Shown: piece after piece, positions 1 to 8,188 of the stretch
Layout: each line of letters opens with the position of its first letter
How positions within the stretch are numbered: the stretch's first letter is position 1
From: Paramacrobiotus metropolitanus
Lineage: Eukaryota > Tardigrada > Eutardigrada > Parachela > Macrobiotidae
NCBI RefSeq assembly: GCF_019649055.1
Contig: NW_026570227.1
Location: forward strand, 62,001 to 126,000
Reading direction: 5' to 3'
Length of the DNA stretch: 64,000 nucleotides
Position numbers and translations under genes: made by a program
The notes under the pieces: generated by a model
What the model was told of the DNA's origin: nothing
Database searches by the model: none
Seen by the model: the letters and a program-made list of their open reading frames with translations, nothing else

Positions 1-3000
1 CTTTCGGATCAAGAAGATCTGCTTGACCTCGACGAAGACGATGAAAAGAACGAACAACAAGAGAAAGAGATCATTGTTCGAAGAATTAAAGTGCAGAAAG
101 CAAGAATCCCAGAAGGAGCGATCAAGGTTTACAGCGACCAACGAGTTAAGCTGAGACCAAACCTCGGCACACGCGTAAAGGTCAAGATGGGCGCTCATGT
201 ACCACGGAATCAGGAGCTGATGTATACAGCAACTCCTCAAAAGGATAATGAAGTCCAACCGAGAACGGGAGTCACGGACCATAACGGCACTCGATTTGAA
301 ATTATTATCGAAAACCGAAGCAAAAGCCGAAAGACCGTAAGGAAGGGCCAATTTCTCGGTTACGTAGAACATTACGAACACCTAGAGAATGTAAAGGTCA
401 ACTCGGCTACCGTCGTGAAAAACATACTTGAAGATCCCGAAGTGGATGCAAAGACGAAAGAAGAACTGAATGATATCATTGAAAGATTAAAGCTAGGACC
501 AGACCTAACTGAAGAACAGAAGAATGACGTGCGAAACGCATTTTGGGAGTTTTGGAAAGTTCTCCCCACGTCAAAGAAACCGTACGGCGATGTCAAAAGG
601 GTAACGCACACTATTGACACAGCCGATGCCAAACCGGTTAAATGCAATCCAGCAAGAACAAGTTGGAAAGGTCGTGAATTCATCACAAAGCACATCGAAG
701 AGATGCTACAGCAAGATGTCATCGAACCATCCGATGCGGAATGGAGTTTTCCGGTCGTGCTCGCCGCAAAGAAGAATGGCGACGGAACTATGGGAACAAG
801 ATTCTGCGTCAATTACATTTTGCTGAACAAGCTGACTAAAAAGAACAACTATCCACTGCCGAACCCAGATGAACTGCTTGACGCATGCGCGGGAAACAAG
901 TACTACGGCAAGATGGACTTACAAAGTGGCTTCTGGCAGATCCCAATGGATCCAGCATCGAAAGATAAGACAACTTTCGTCACGCAGGACGGAATGTTCC
1001 GTTTCAAAAGAATACCTTTTGGAGTCTGCAATGGACCTGCGACCTTTCAACTTTGTATGGATAAAGTCTTGTCGAACGCAAAGAGAATGGGATGCGTTTT
1101 CGGTTACATTGATGACGTGATCTTCGCGGGGAAGACCTGGGAGATCTTCATGCAAAACTTAAGGAATGTCCTTCAAAGTTTGGTCGACGCAGGCTTCACA
1201 ATTAAGCCGACGAAATGCGAATTTGGCATGCGCGAAATGGGATTCCTGGGGCATATCCTCAGCGAGAATGTTATCAAAATGGATCCCGAAAAGGTCATGG
1301 CAGTTAATGGCCAAAAGAAACCGACAACTGAACGGCAGTTGAGGTCATTCCTCGGATTAGCAAACTATTACCGAAAATTCATCCTTGGATACGCGCAAAA
1401 GACGGCGCATCTCTACGAACTGCTAAGACACAACAAAAACATCAAAAGAGATTGGTCAGCAGTCCATGACCAAGAATTCAATGACCTTAAAGAAGCGCTA
1501 TGCAAGGATCCAGTATTAAAGAAGTTCGACCCGACAAAGCCGACAGTGATCGAGTGCGACGCATCAAAGGAAGGGCTAGGTGCGATCTTGTCCCAAGATG
1601 GACATCCCATTGCATACGCAAGCCGCGTTTTGCATGGAGCAGAAAAGAATTACGGAGTAACAGAATGGGAATGTCTGGCAGTAGTCTTCGCCGTCAGAAA
1701 GTTCAAGTCGTACATCGACTACTCCGAATTCACAGTGAGAACGGATCACAAAGCTTTGACGAACCTCTTAAGATCGGAGTCGAACAAATCTTGTATGAAC
1801 CCAAGATTGACAAGATGGGCATTAGCACTTCAAGGTCACCGATTCAAGATAGAATACAAGCCGGGCAAATACTGCGACAATGCAGATGCCCTTTCAAGAG
1901 CGCCAATTGAAGGTCCCACTTGCAACGAAGAAGAGTATGATGAAATCCCAAACTTCGAAGATTACAAGAACGAACTCAACAGAGAAGAACCTCCGATTGA
2001 AGTTTGGCAACTTTTCGTACAATTAGCCGAAGAAAGGGAAGAACGGCTGAAAGCCGACATGAGAAGGGTTGTGTCGGAAGAAAAAGAAAGCGGAGACATG
2101 CGCTCGAGCATAAATGAAGCAGAGCGTAGTCGTCGTCTTACTTTCGAACCCCGCTCTGCTACCAAGATAAAGGTCAACAGAGTGAGAAAAGAAGCTTCCG
2201 AACGAAAAGATGGAAAGGTCACGAAAGATGGTCAGAAAATGGTAGACCAGAATGACCTTTGTGAAGCAGAAATCCTTTCGGAATACATCCCAGAAGAGTG
2301 TCCCATCAGACTGCTGAGATTCCCAAAGAAAATCGAGAAAGGTCACAAACCTCTTCCGAGATGCAAGGTCATCAAAGATTGGAATGAACTCAGCACAGCA
2401 GTAGTCCGCATCGTCAACCTACAAGGAGACGAAGAAGAAGAAGATGATACGAATTTGCAGTTGCGGAATAAGCAGCTAAAAGATCCGCACCTGGCAATGA
2501 TCATCGACGAATTGGAGCACCTGCAAGACGCAGATAAAAGGTCAAAGTTTGAGACGCATTACCAGTTATGGAACGGCATACTGTATCGCGTCAAAGACCA
2601 GAAAGGAAGACTTGAAAGGACATATGTGGTACCGCTGCAAATGAGAAGGGCTATCATTCATGCACTGCATGATGAAAAAGCAGCAGGTCACCTTGGCTTC
2701 GAAAAGACGCTGACAGCGATCCGGCTCAGATATTACTGGGACCGTATGAGTACGGATGTCAAGAATTACATCCTCGCGTGCCAAGGATGCCAGTTCATAA
2801 AGACGCCAAGGAAGTGTCCGCCTGGAAAGCTCCAAGAGATCAAAGTCGGTCATCCATTCTTCAGAGTCTTCGCGGATCTAAAAGGACCTCTACTCCCAAC
2901 AAAGAAAAGAGGATACAAATACATCGCGGTCTTCATAGACCAGCTGACAAAGTATGTCATAGCGGAGCCAATGAAAACAGCTACTGCAAAGGAATTCGCA

Positions 3001-4557
3001 AAGATCTTTGTGAAGCATGTAATTCTGGTACACGGAGCGCCACATATTCTCCACACGGATCGCGGAAGACATTTCACCGCAGAAGTGCTGAAAAAGGTCA
3101 CCAACGTGTTCAAAATCAAACACACGTTTGGAACAGCGTACCATCCTGAAGGTCAAGGACAGGTTGAAAGACAGATGCAGACCATCAGTGATGGATTGTC
3201 GCAGTACCTAAAAGCGGGAAATGAAAGGAAGTTCAACAAGTATCTTCCATACGTCATATCGGCAATGAACCGTGCAGTACATGCAACGACGGGGTATTCA
3301 GCGTACTACATGCTTCACGGGAGAGAAATGACCATGCCAGAAGACGTAGTGACGAAGACGAACGTTCCTGACGACTACGGTGCACCAGACGAATGGGTCG
3401 AAACCATGAAAAGGAACTTGACCTTTTCAGAGGAAGTGGCGAAGTGCAACATCAAAGATGCTTATGAAAAGCACGCGGAAATCTACAACAAGAAGAAGTC
3501 GGAGCCGCAATTCAAAGTCGGTGATAGAGTCTTAATCAGACTGCCGAAAGATACAAAGCAAGGAAAGAAGGAGAATCAAACCGACTTCAAGAATAAATAT
3601 GACAAAGTATGGAAGATTCTCAGTTTCCCGAGACCGAACGAAGTCGAAGTCATCGAACAAGATGCGGTGAAGGAACCGGATTTACGAGTCGTTTCGGTGG
3701 ATCGTCTGAAACCGTGGCACCCACCGTTACCGGTTCAGAAAGGTCAAGCTGAAAGGGCAGCTTCGGAGATAATTGAGAAAGATCAAGATGAAGCAGAGCG
3801 TAGTCGTCAGCATACTTCCGAACCACGCTCTTTACCGGAATTGGCAGAAGAGCCAAAAGAGGCAGAAGAGCCAAAAGAGGCAGAAGAGCCGATAGAGGCG
3901 GAAGAGCCAAAAGAGGCGGAAGAGCCAGTTAAGAAAAAGAGAGGAAGACAGAAGAAAGAGGTTAAAGACTTTGAGACGCCAGTCACGATGAAGCTTAGTC
4001 AAGAAGCGGGGAACTTGAACACGATTGAGCAAAATGAAAGGTCACACCGAAACGAGGATAAAGAAAGCGCAGAGCATGGATCTAAACTGGCAACTACTTT
4101 TGAACCACGCTCCGCTACTAATGTCAGGGATGACCTTTCAAGAGCGAAAATGGATGAGCCTGCTCGCAGAGTAGCAGAGCGGAAATCTCAAGATACTTTC
4201 GAACCACGTTCTGCTACCAACGGCAAGAATGACCTTTCAAGAGCGGAACAGATAAAAGCCGTCAAAGAACAAGCCGACCAACTTGGCCAACGGATCGCAA
4301 ACGAGATTGAAAAGCGAAAGGTCAAGAAACTTAAGAAAACTCCGAAGCCGACTCCAGAACAAATTCTGAGAGGGGAAGTCCAAGACGAAGACGAAGCCGA
4401 CAAAGCATTACTTGATCGGATAACAAAAGGACGAAAACAAATAAACCCGAAAGTCAGGCTTATTGGAGTTTATGATATAATGACCGGAACATGGGACGGC
4501 ATAAAGGTCATCAGAAATAAACCCGCTAATCGAAGTCATTTCCGATCACGCCGTTGA
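1..4557 (+). CDS. pol: Ty3-type pol polyprotein (RT, RNase H, integrase), 5' partial
   Basis: About 1,518 codons are open and the frame continues past the left edge, so the true start is not seen. Counting from base 91: reverse transcriptase at about 180-400 with the YIDDVIFAG catalytic box; RNase H at about 480-600 with the IECDASKEGLG motif and a TDHKAL box; integrase zinc-binding H/H/C/C region at about 860-910; DDE core with FADLKG, HTDRGRHF and a later EGQGQVERQ. After the integrase a long charged tail holds AEEPKE repeats and four copies of an AERS...FEPRSAT module. No chromodomain was recognised. These activities copy element RNA to DNA and insert it. It is treated as a mobile-element fossil; no interruptions were seen within the window. 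Confidence 0.9.
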   Translation, partial: LSDQEDLLDLDEDDEKNEQQEKEIIVRRIKVQKARIPEGAIKVYSDQRVKLRPNLGTRVKVKMGAHVPRNQELMYTATPQKDNEVQPRTGVTDHNGTRFEIIIENRSKSRKTVRKGQFLGYVEHYEHLENVKVNSATVVKNILEDPEVDAKTKEELNDIIERLKLGPDLTEEQKNDVRNAFWEFWKVLPTSKKPYGDVKRVTHTIDTADAKPVKCNPARTSWKGREFITKHIEEMLQQDVIEPSDAEWSFPVVLAAKKNGDGTMGTRFCVNYILLNKLTKKNNYPLPNPDELLDACAGNKYYGKMDLQSGFWQIPMDPASKDKTTFVTQDGMFRFKRIPFGVCNGPATFQLCMDKVLSNAKRMGCVFGYIDDVIFAGKTWEIFMQNLRNVLQSLVDAGFTIKPTKCEFGMREMGFLGHILSENVIKMDPEKVMAVNGQKKPTTERQLRSFLGLANYYRKFILGYAQKTAHLYELLRHNKNIKRDWSAVHDQEFNDLKEALCKDPVLKKFDPTKPTVIECDASKEGLGAILSQDGHPIAYASRVLHGAEKNYGVTEWECLAVVFAVRKFKSYIDYSEFTVRTDHKALTNLLRSESNKSCMNPRLTRWALALQGHRFKIEYKPGKYCDNADALSRAPIEGPTCNEEEYDEIPNFEDYKNELNREEPPIEVWQLFVQLAEEREERLKADMRRVVSEEKESGDMRSSINEAERSRRLTFEPRSATKIKVNRVRKEASERKDGKVTKDGQKMVDQNDLCEAEILSEYIPEECPIRLLRFPKKIEKGHKPLPRCKVIKDWNELSTAVVRIVNLQGDEEEEDDTNLQLRNKQLKDPHLAMIIDELEHLQDADKRSKFETHYQLWNGILYRVKDQKGRLERTYVVPLQMRRAIIHALHDEKAAGHLGFEKTLTAIRLRYYWDRMSTDVKNYILACQGCQFIKTPRKCPPGKLQEIKVGHPFFRVFADLKGPLLPTKKRGYKYIAVFIDQLTKYVIAEPMKTATAKEFAKIFVKHVILVHGAPHILHTDRGRHFTAEVLKKVTNVFKIKHTFGTAYHPEGQGQVERQMQTISDGLSQYLKAGNERKFNKYLPYVISAMNRAVHATTGYSAYYMLHGREMTMPEDVVTKTNVPDDYGAPDEWVETMKRNLTFSEEVAKCNIKDAYEKHAEIYNKKKSEPQFKVGDRVLIRLPKDTKQGKKENQTDFKNKYDKVWKILSFPRPNEVEVIEQDAVKEPDLRVVSVDRLKPWHPPLPVQKGQAERAASEIIEKDQDEAERSRQHTSEPRSLPELAEEPKEAEEPKEAEEPIEAEEPKEAEEPVKKKRGRQKKEVKDFETPVTMKLSQEAGNLNTIEQNERSHRNEDKESAEHGSKLATTFEPRSATNVRDDLSRAKMDEPARRVAERKSQDTFEPRSATNGKNDLSRAEQIKAVKEQADQLGQRIANEIEKRKVKKLKKTPKPTPEQILRGEVQDEDEADKALLDRITKGRKQINPKVRLIGVYDIMTGTWDGIKVIRNKPANRSHFRSRR

Positions 4558-5180
4558 ATGAAAATCGCTCATGAACGATTGGCTCAAAACGAAAGGGAAC
4601 GGAAGGATCAAAGAGCGAGTGAAACACTTAAAGGTCATCAAAATTCAGTGGGAAGCTCAGCCGGGGCGGAAGGTCACCCGAGCTCAAGTAACAGAGGAAG
4701 AAATTATTGACTTCGCTGAAAGTCGCTCATGAGAGAATGGTACTGAGCAGGCAAGAGGGAAGGACCAAGAAGAAGTTGGAAGCTAAAGGTCATCCGACTT
4801 AAGACGAAAAGTTTGCAGCCAAAGGTCACCAGACTTCAGCTGAAAAGTTGGAAGATAAAGGTCATCAGACTTTATCCGGCAAGCTGGGATCTAAAGGGCA
4901 GCAGAAATTGCAGCCGGGGGGGAAGGTCACCCGAGCTGAAGCGATGAGAAGGAGAAGTAGCGCCCAGTTAGAGAACTCAGCGGGGAACTTAGCACTCAAC
5001 GAAGGAAGGACTGAAAGGTCATGGCGCTTATGAAGCAGAAAAAGGTCACCGTACATTAGCAAGAAGCAAAGTGTGGGAGGAAGGTCTACCGCACAAAATG
5101 AAGAATCAGAACCAGAAATGAGAAGGAGATGAGCAGACCGTAGTTCTCAAATTACTTTCGAACCACACTCTACAAGAAGA
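2118..5180 (+). repeat. Dispersed hairpin-forming repeat, five copies (AERS...FEPRSAT)
   Basis: Five copies, near 2122, 3794, 4072, 4176 and 5132, begin with GCAGAGC-like and end with GCTCTGC-like sequence around a core reading CTTTCGAACC, so each can fold as a short stem-loop. Four lie in the pol frame and give a recurring AERS...FEPRSAT peptide. The fifth lies downstream of pol in non-coding sequence, which suggests the nucleic acid rather than the peptide is the conserved unit. Confidence 0.65.
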
Positions 5181-5400
5181 GTAGCGAATGAGCTAAGATG
5201 GGAAAGGTCATCCACATACAGTTGAGAATGGTTCAGCTAATGAAGGATGACAAAGGTCATCATCAAAGAGCAGCGAAAAGTTTCAGCTCAGCACTGAATA
5301 GCCTTTTTATCATAGGCTTAAAGATAGACGTTGGAAAATGAAAACAATGAAAGGTCACGGGACTTACAAATTTTGAGATTGTAGGTGAAAACTGAGAAAA
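4558..5400 (+). other. Non-coding spacer between the two element ORFs, rich in AGGTCA
   Basis: No convincing coding frame. About a dozen AAAGGTCA or GAAGGTCA motifs occur at irregular 30-90 bp spacing, for example near 4630, 4669, 4785, 4822, 4858, 4923, 5016, 5041, 5202, 5251 and 5352. Phrases such as AAAGTTGGAAGATAAAGGTCA recur in slightly changed form, so this is a degenerate tandem-like array. A regulatory or RNA-structural role is possible. Confidence 0.6.
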
Positions 5401-6444
5401 ATGGCTGAACGGAGCCAAACTGATCAGAAGACAGAGAAGGGACGGAGACCGTCGATCGTAAAGGTCACCGGCGACCCGTTGACAAATTACAACAAGGATT
5501 GCCCGGATTGCAAGCGCAACAACATTCTTTCAGGTGAACGATTCCCTTGTTGGGAATGCGTGGTCGCCGTGCCGATGCCAAATCAATTCCTGGTAATTCC
5601 GCAGGAAGCAAAAAGAGGCAACCTAGATGTATTTCGACACCTGGTCAGAAGAAAAACGTGGCTGAAACTATCGCCCGAAGATAGAGTGATTTTGGAGGAT
5701 AAATACCGAATGTGGGTAGGACGCAGACCTGGATGGGACGTCACCCTTGAACCTCCTAAAACTGCGGAAGCGAATGCGTTTAGAAAGCAAATATTGCAAG
5801 AAAAGCGTGAAGCAGAAAGAAAGCGTTTGAAAGAAAGAAAGAAAGCTGCGGCAGAGAAGGGTTTAGCCAATGCAGCTAAAGGTCATGCGGGACTTGCAGC
5901 ACCCGTTTCGGACGCGATTTTTAAGAAACAAGACGTACAGGAGGCGGTTATACGCGAATCACTCATCCAGCAATTGGACATCATCCTTAAGGATCCACTC
6001 TCACTAACAAAAGAGGAACATAAAATATTTCTGCAAGAAAAGGTCAACCTGACGGAAGGAGGCCGATGGTCGCAAGTCATCAAAATTTTGATCGAGGACA
6101 AAATTGAGAACATGCGCAAATTCCTCATGCAGCAAAACGAAATGACGGAAACCGAAAGAAATTTCAAGAGAGACGAGTTCAAACGACCGAAATTACCGCC
6201 GAAAGAAACGTATCAGTCGGGCTTGGCAAGGTCAGCCGACAGAAATGAAAGGTCACATGTGTACGAAAGGTCGTCCGATCATCCTCGACAAAGGTTATGG
6301 AAACATGAAAGGTCATGCGTTTATGAAAGGTCATCCGATCATTCTCGAAAAAGGTCACGAGAATTGGAAAGGTCACGAGTCTGCGAAAGGTCATCCAATC
6401 ATCCTCGAGAAAGGTCACGGGACTTAAAAAGCGCGCATGGTTGA
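5401..6444 (+). CDS. Second ORF of the Ty3-type element, CxxC-CxxC protein, function unknown
   Basis: A 347-residue frame downstream of pol, in the position where some Ty3 elements carry env or an accessory gene. No signal peptide or membrane segment is visible, so it does not look like an envelope protein. Near residue 35 there is a possible zinc-binding CPDC...CWEC pair about 13 residues apart, then a Trp-rich stretch, a Lys/Arg/Glu-rich probable coiled coil (about 120-165), and a C-terminal Arg/Ser-rich tail where ERS and ERSS recur because GAAAGGTCA is repeated in the DNA. The start was chosen as the first ATG after an in-frame stop. It could be a nucleic-acid-binding accessory protein. 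I do not recognise the family. Confidence 0.6.
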   Translation: MAERSQTDQKTEKGRRPSIVKVTGDPLTNYNKDCPDCKRNNILSGERFPCWECVVAVPMPNQFLVIPQEAKRGNLDVFRHLVRRKTWLKLSPEDRVILEDKYRMWVGRRPGWDVTLEPPKTAEANAFRKQILQEKREAERKRLKERKKAAAEKGLANAAKGHAGLAAPVSDAIFKKQDVQEAVIRESLIQQLDIILKDPLSLTKEEHKIFLQEKVNLTEGGRWSQVIKILIEDKIENMRKFLMQQNEMTETERNFKRDEFKRPKLPPKETYQSGLARSADRNERSHVYERSSDHPRQRLWKHERSCVYERSSDHSRKRSRELERSRVCERSSNHPRERSRDLKSAHG

Positions 6445-6639
6445 CGCGAGAGATCACCTGATCCGTATCCAACGCAGACGTGACCGAAATCGTCACAGTG
6501 CTACTAGCAGCCGGAGCGAAGGAGACGAGCTGCAAGAGAGGGAGAAAGGGAACCTCGAGATCGAACGTCTGATCGTAATGAAAAAGAAAGACGACGTTTC
6601 GATCGGAACCGCGACAACGGTTCAAATGATCAGTGATGA

Positions 6640-7090
6640 CCTTTAGGGCATCGCTGACGTGCTAGTTACGGCCATCAGTCGGCAGCACGAGAATGGTGAT
6701 AAAGGTACAGTATCAGGGCGAAGGAGACATAACTTGTTGAACTGTCATATCGTTTGTGTTTCTATTGGTTTCAGAGTTTTGTTGCAGAGGATCAAGGCGA
6801 TTCGAAATATGGGGAGTTACGGAGGTCATCCGGCCCCCGAAGCAGGAAGAGTAACGGCGCTAACCGGCCTTCCTCATTACATTTAAAACGTCACTTTTAG
6901 AGTGTAGTTGCGGCCTACTGAGTCGGCACACTCTCGCGGAATGACAGAAGCCACAAGGGTGAAAAAGAGAAAGAGTTCAAGAAAATAAGGGTAAAACTTT
7001 CAGAAGTTGAGGTTACGGCGACAACCGGCCTCAGAAGAAAGAGGAGTTACGGCGTTAACCGGCCCTCTAACCTGGTAAGGAAAAGAAAAA
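6640..7090 (+). repeat. Short palindrome-like repeats around TTACGGCG..AACCGGCC
   Basis: At least four, perhaps six, copies of a roughly 25 bp motif reading approximately GTTACGGCGnnAACCGGCC occur near 6665, 6813, 6850, 6905, 7009 and 7044. Several are flanked by GAGG and CCTC, making short stems. They lie in the 3' non-coding part of the LTR element. Confidence 0.55.
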
Positions 7091-7769
7091 GTGCGCGTCA
7101 ATTTGCACTACACGGAAAAGAAAAGGATGTGCGATCGAAGAAAATGGTTGAAAAGAAGGATGACCTTTACAAGGGAGGCAAGCAGAAATGCTTGAAAGCC
7201 AAAAAACGGCTAAGTTCCTCCATGACCTAAAATACGGAACTCATTATGGAACAATGGATGACCTTTTGGGATCGTCACGGCCCAAACGAGTCGCACATCA
7301 AAGAGAAAGGGATGACCTTGAGAACTTCACTGCTCAAGAGAGTCATCGAGAAAAAAAAGAATGACCTTACCAGGGAGGAAGCATTAAGCTTGTCTTTCAA
7401 GACGTCCCTCCATGTCCAAGAGGAAGAATCTCATTTTGCAGAAGTCGTACTTGATACGCAATTATTCCAAAGATGAAGCATCAGTATTGCAAAAAGTCGT
7501 ACTTGATACGCACCTTATTCCTTAAAGCGGATCTCTCATTGTGATGAAAAGATTGCTCAACAGAGCGGAATGGACCAAAGCGGATTACGGTTGACAGGAC
7601 CCAGTGACCTTTAGGAGTCGGAGGATCCTAGTCGTTTTGATAATGGATTCTGTTGATATTTTTTTTACTGTTTTTACTTTTGTTTCGAGATCTCTTTATT
7701 CACACATGTAATTGGAATTTGTGATGTTAAAGGGAGATTAAATCTCGATGTTTTATTAAACACACAGAC

Positions 7770-8185
7770 GAGCCGTCAAGGATCCCAAGGAATTGGACGT
7801 GGATTTGCTTCGACGGAGCTCAGCCTCCCTCCCAGAGGCATGCGAGCGCAGGCGTACATGCGTACACCCTCGCTTTGGCAGTCTGTTGTGTCTTGCTGCA
7901 CGCCCGCCTTACGCGAGGCGGAAGCATGGTGTTCTGTGCGCACCCGCACTGTGTGGCGGCTACGTGCGCATTTTCCACGCTTGCTGCAGTCAGCAATGCG
8001 GAGTTGTCTATGAGGAAATTCTATCGAATTTAGTCTTGCTCATAAAGTTCTTGCAATCGCGTCGTTTCTCGCTTTCCATAGCGTAGGCGCTTTATAGCAT
8101 TGCTAGATCTGTTTGGCAGCCAGAATTCCGTTAATTCTGTTCTGCGCGTGAACCTTCACCAGGTCCACGCTTATAATATGATTAT
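7770..8185. other. Spacer between LTR element and astacin gene
   Basis: I see no supported gene. A 97-codon plus-strand frame (7793-8086) is Cys/Arg-rich without a recognisable domain and is probably chance. The stretch may hold the astacin 3' untranslated region or missing 3' exons. Confidence 0.4.
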
Positions 8186-8188
8186 TAA

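Larger units (their letters stand above)
1..7770 (+). mobile_element. Ty3/mdg4-type LTR retrotransposon, 5' end outside window
   Basis: The order reverse transcriptase, RNase H, integrase places this in the Ty3 group. The left LTR, gag and protease lie outside the window. The pol frame is open from base 1 to 4557 and a second frame (5401-6444) follows, so the visible part looks whole and probably young. Bases 6640-7770 are non-coding and probably include the 3' LTR and polyadenylation region, but without the left LTR its limits cannot be set. The right boundary is placed near 7770 because the AGGTCA-rich composition stops there. The element lies just downstream of the 3' end of the minus-strand astacin gene. 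Confidence 0.85.

Noticed and set aside
372-4403. Many open frames antisense to or overlapping the pol gene
   Set aside because: Shadows of the pol frame caused by its codon bias; none has an independent motif.
7793-8086. Cys-rich 97-residue frame after the LTR element
   Set aside because: No signal peptide, domain or partner exon; length is within chance for this composition.
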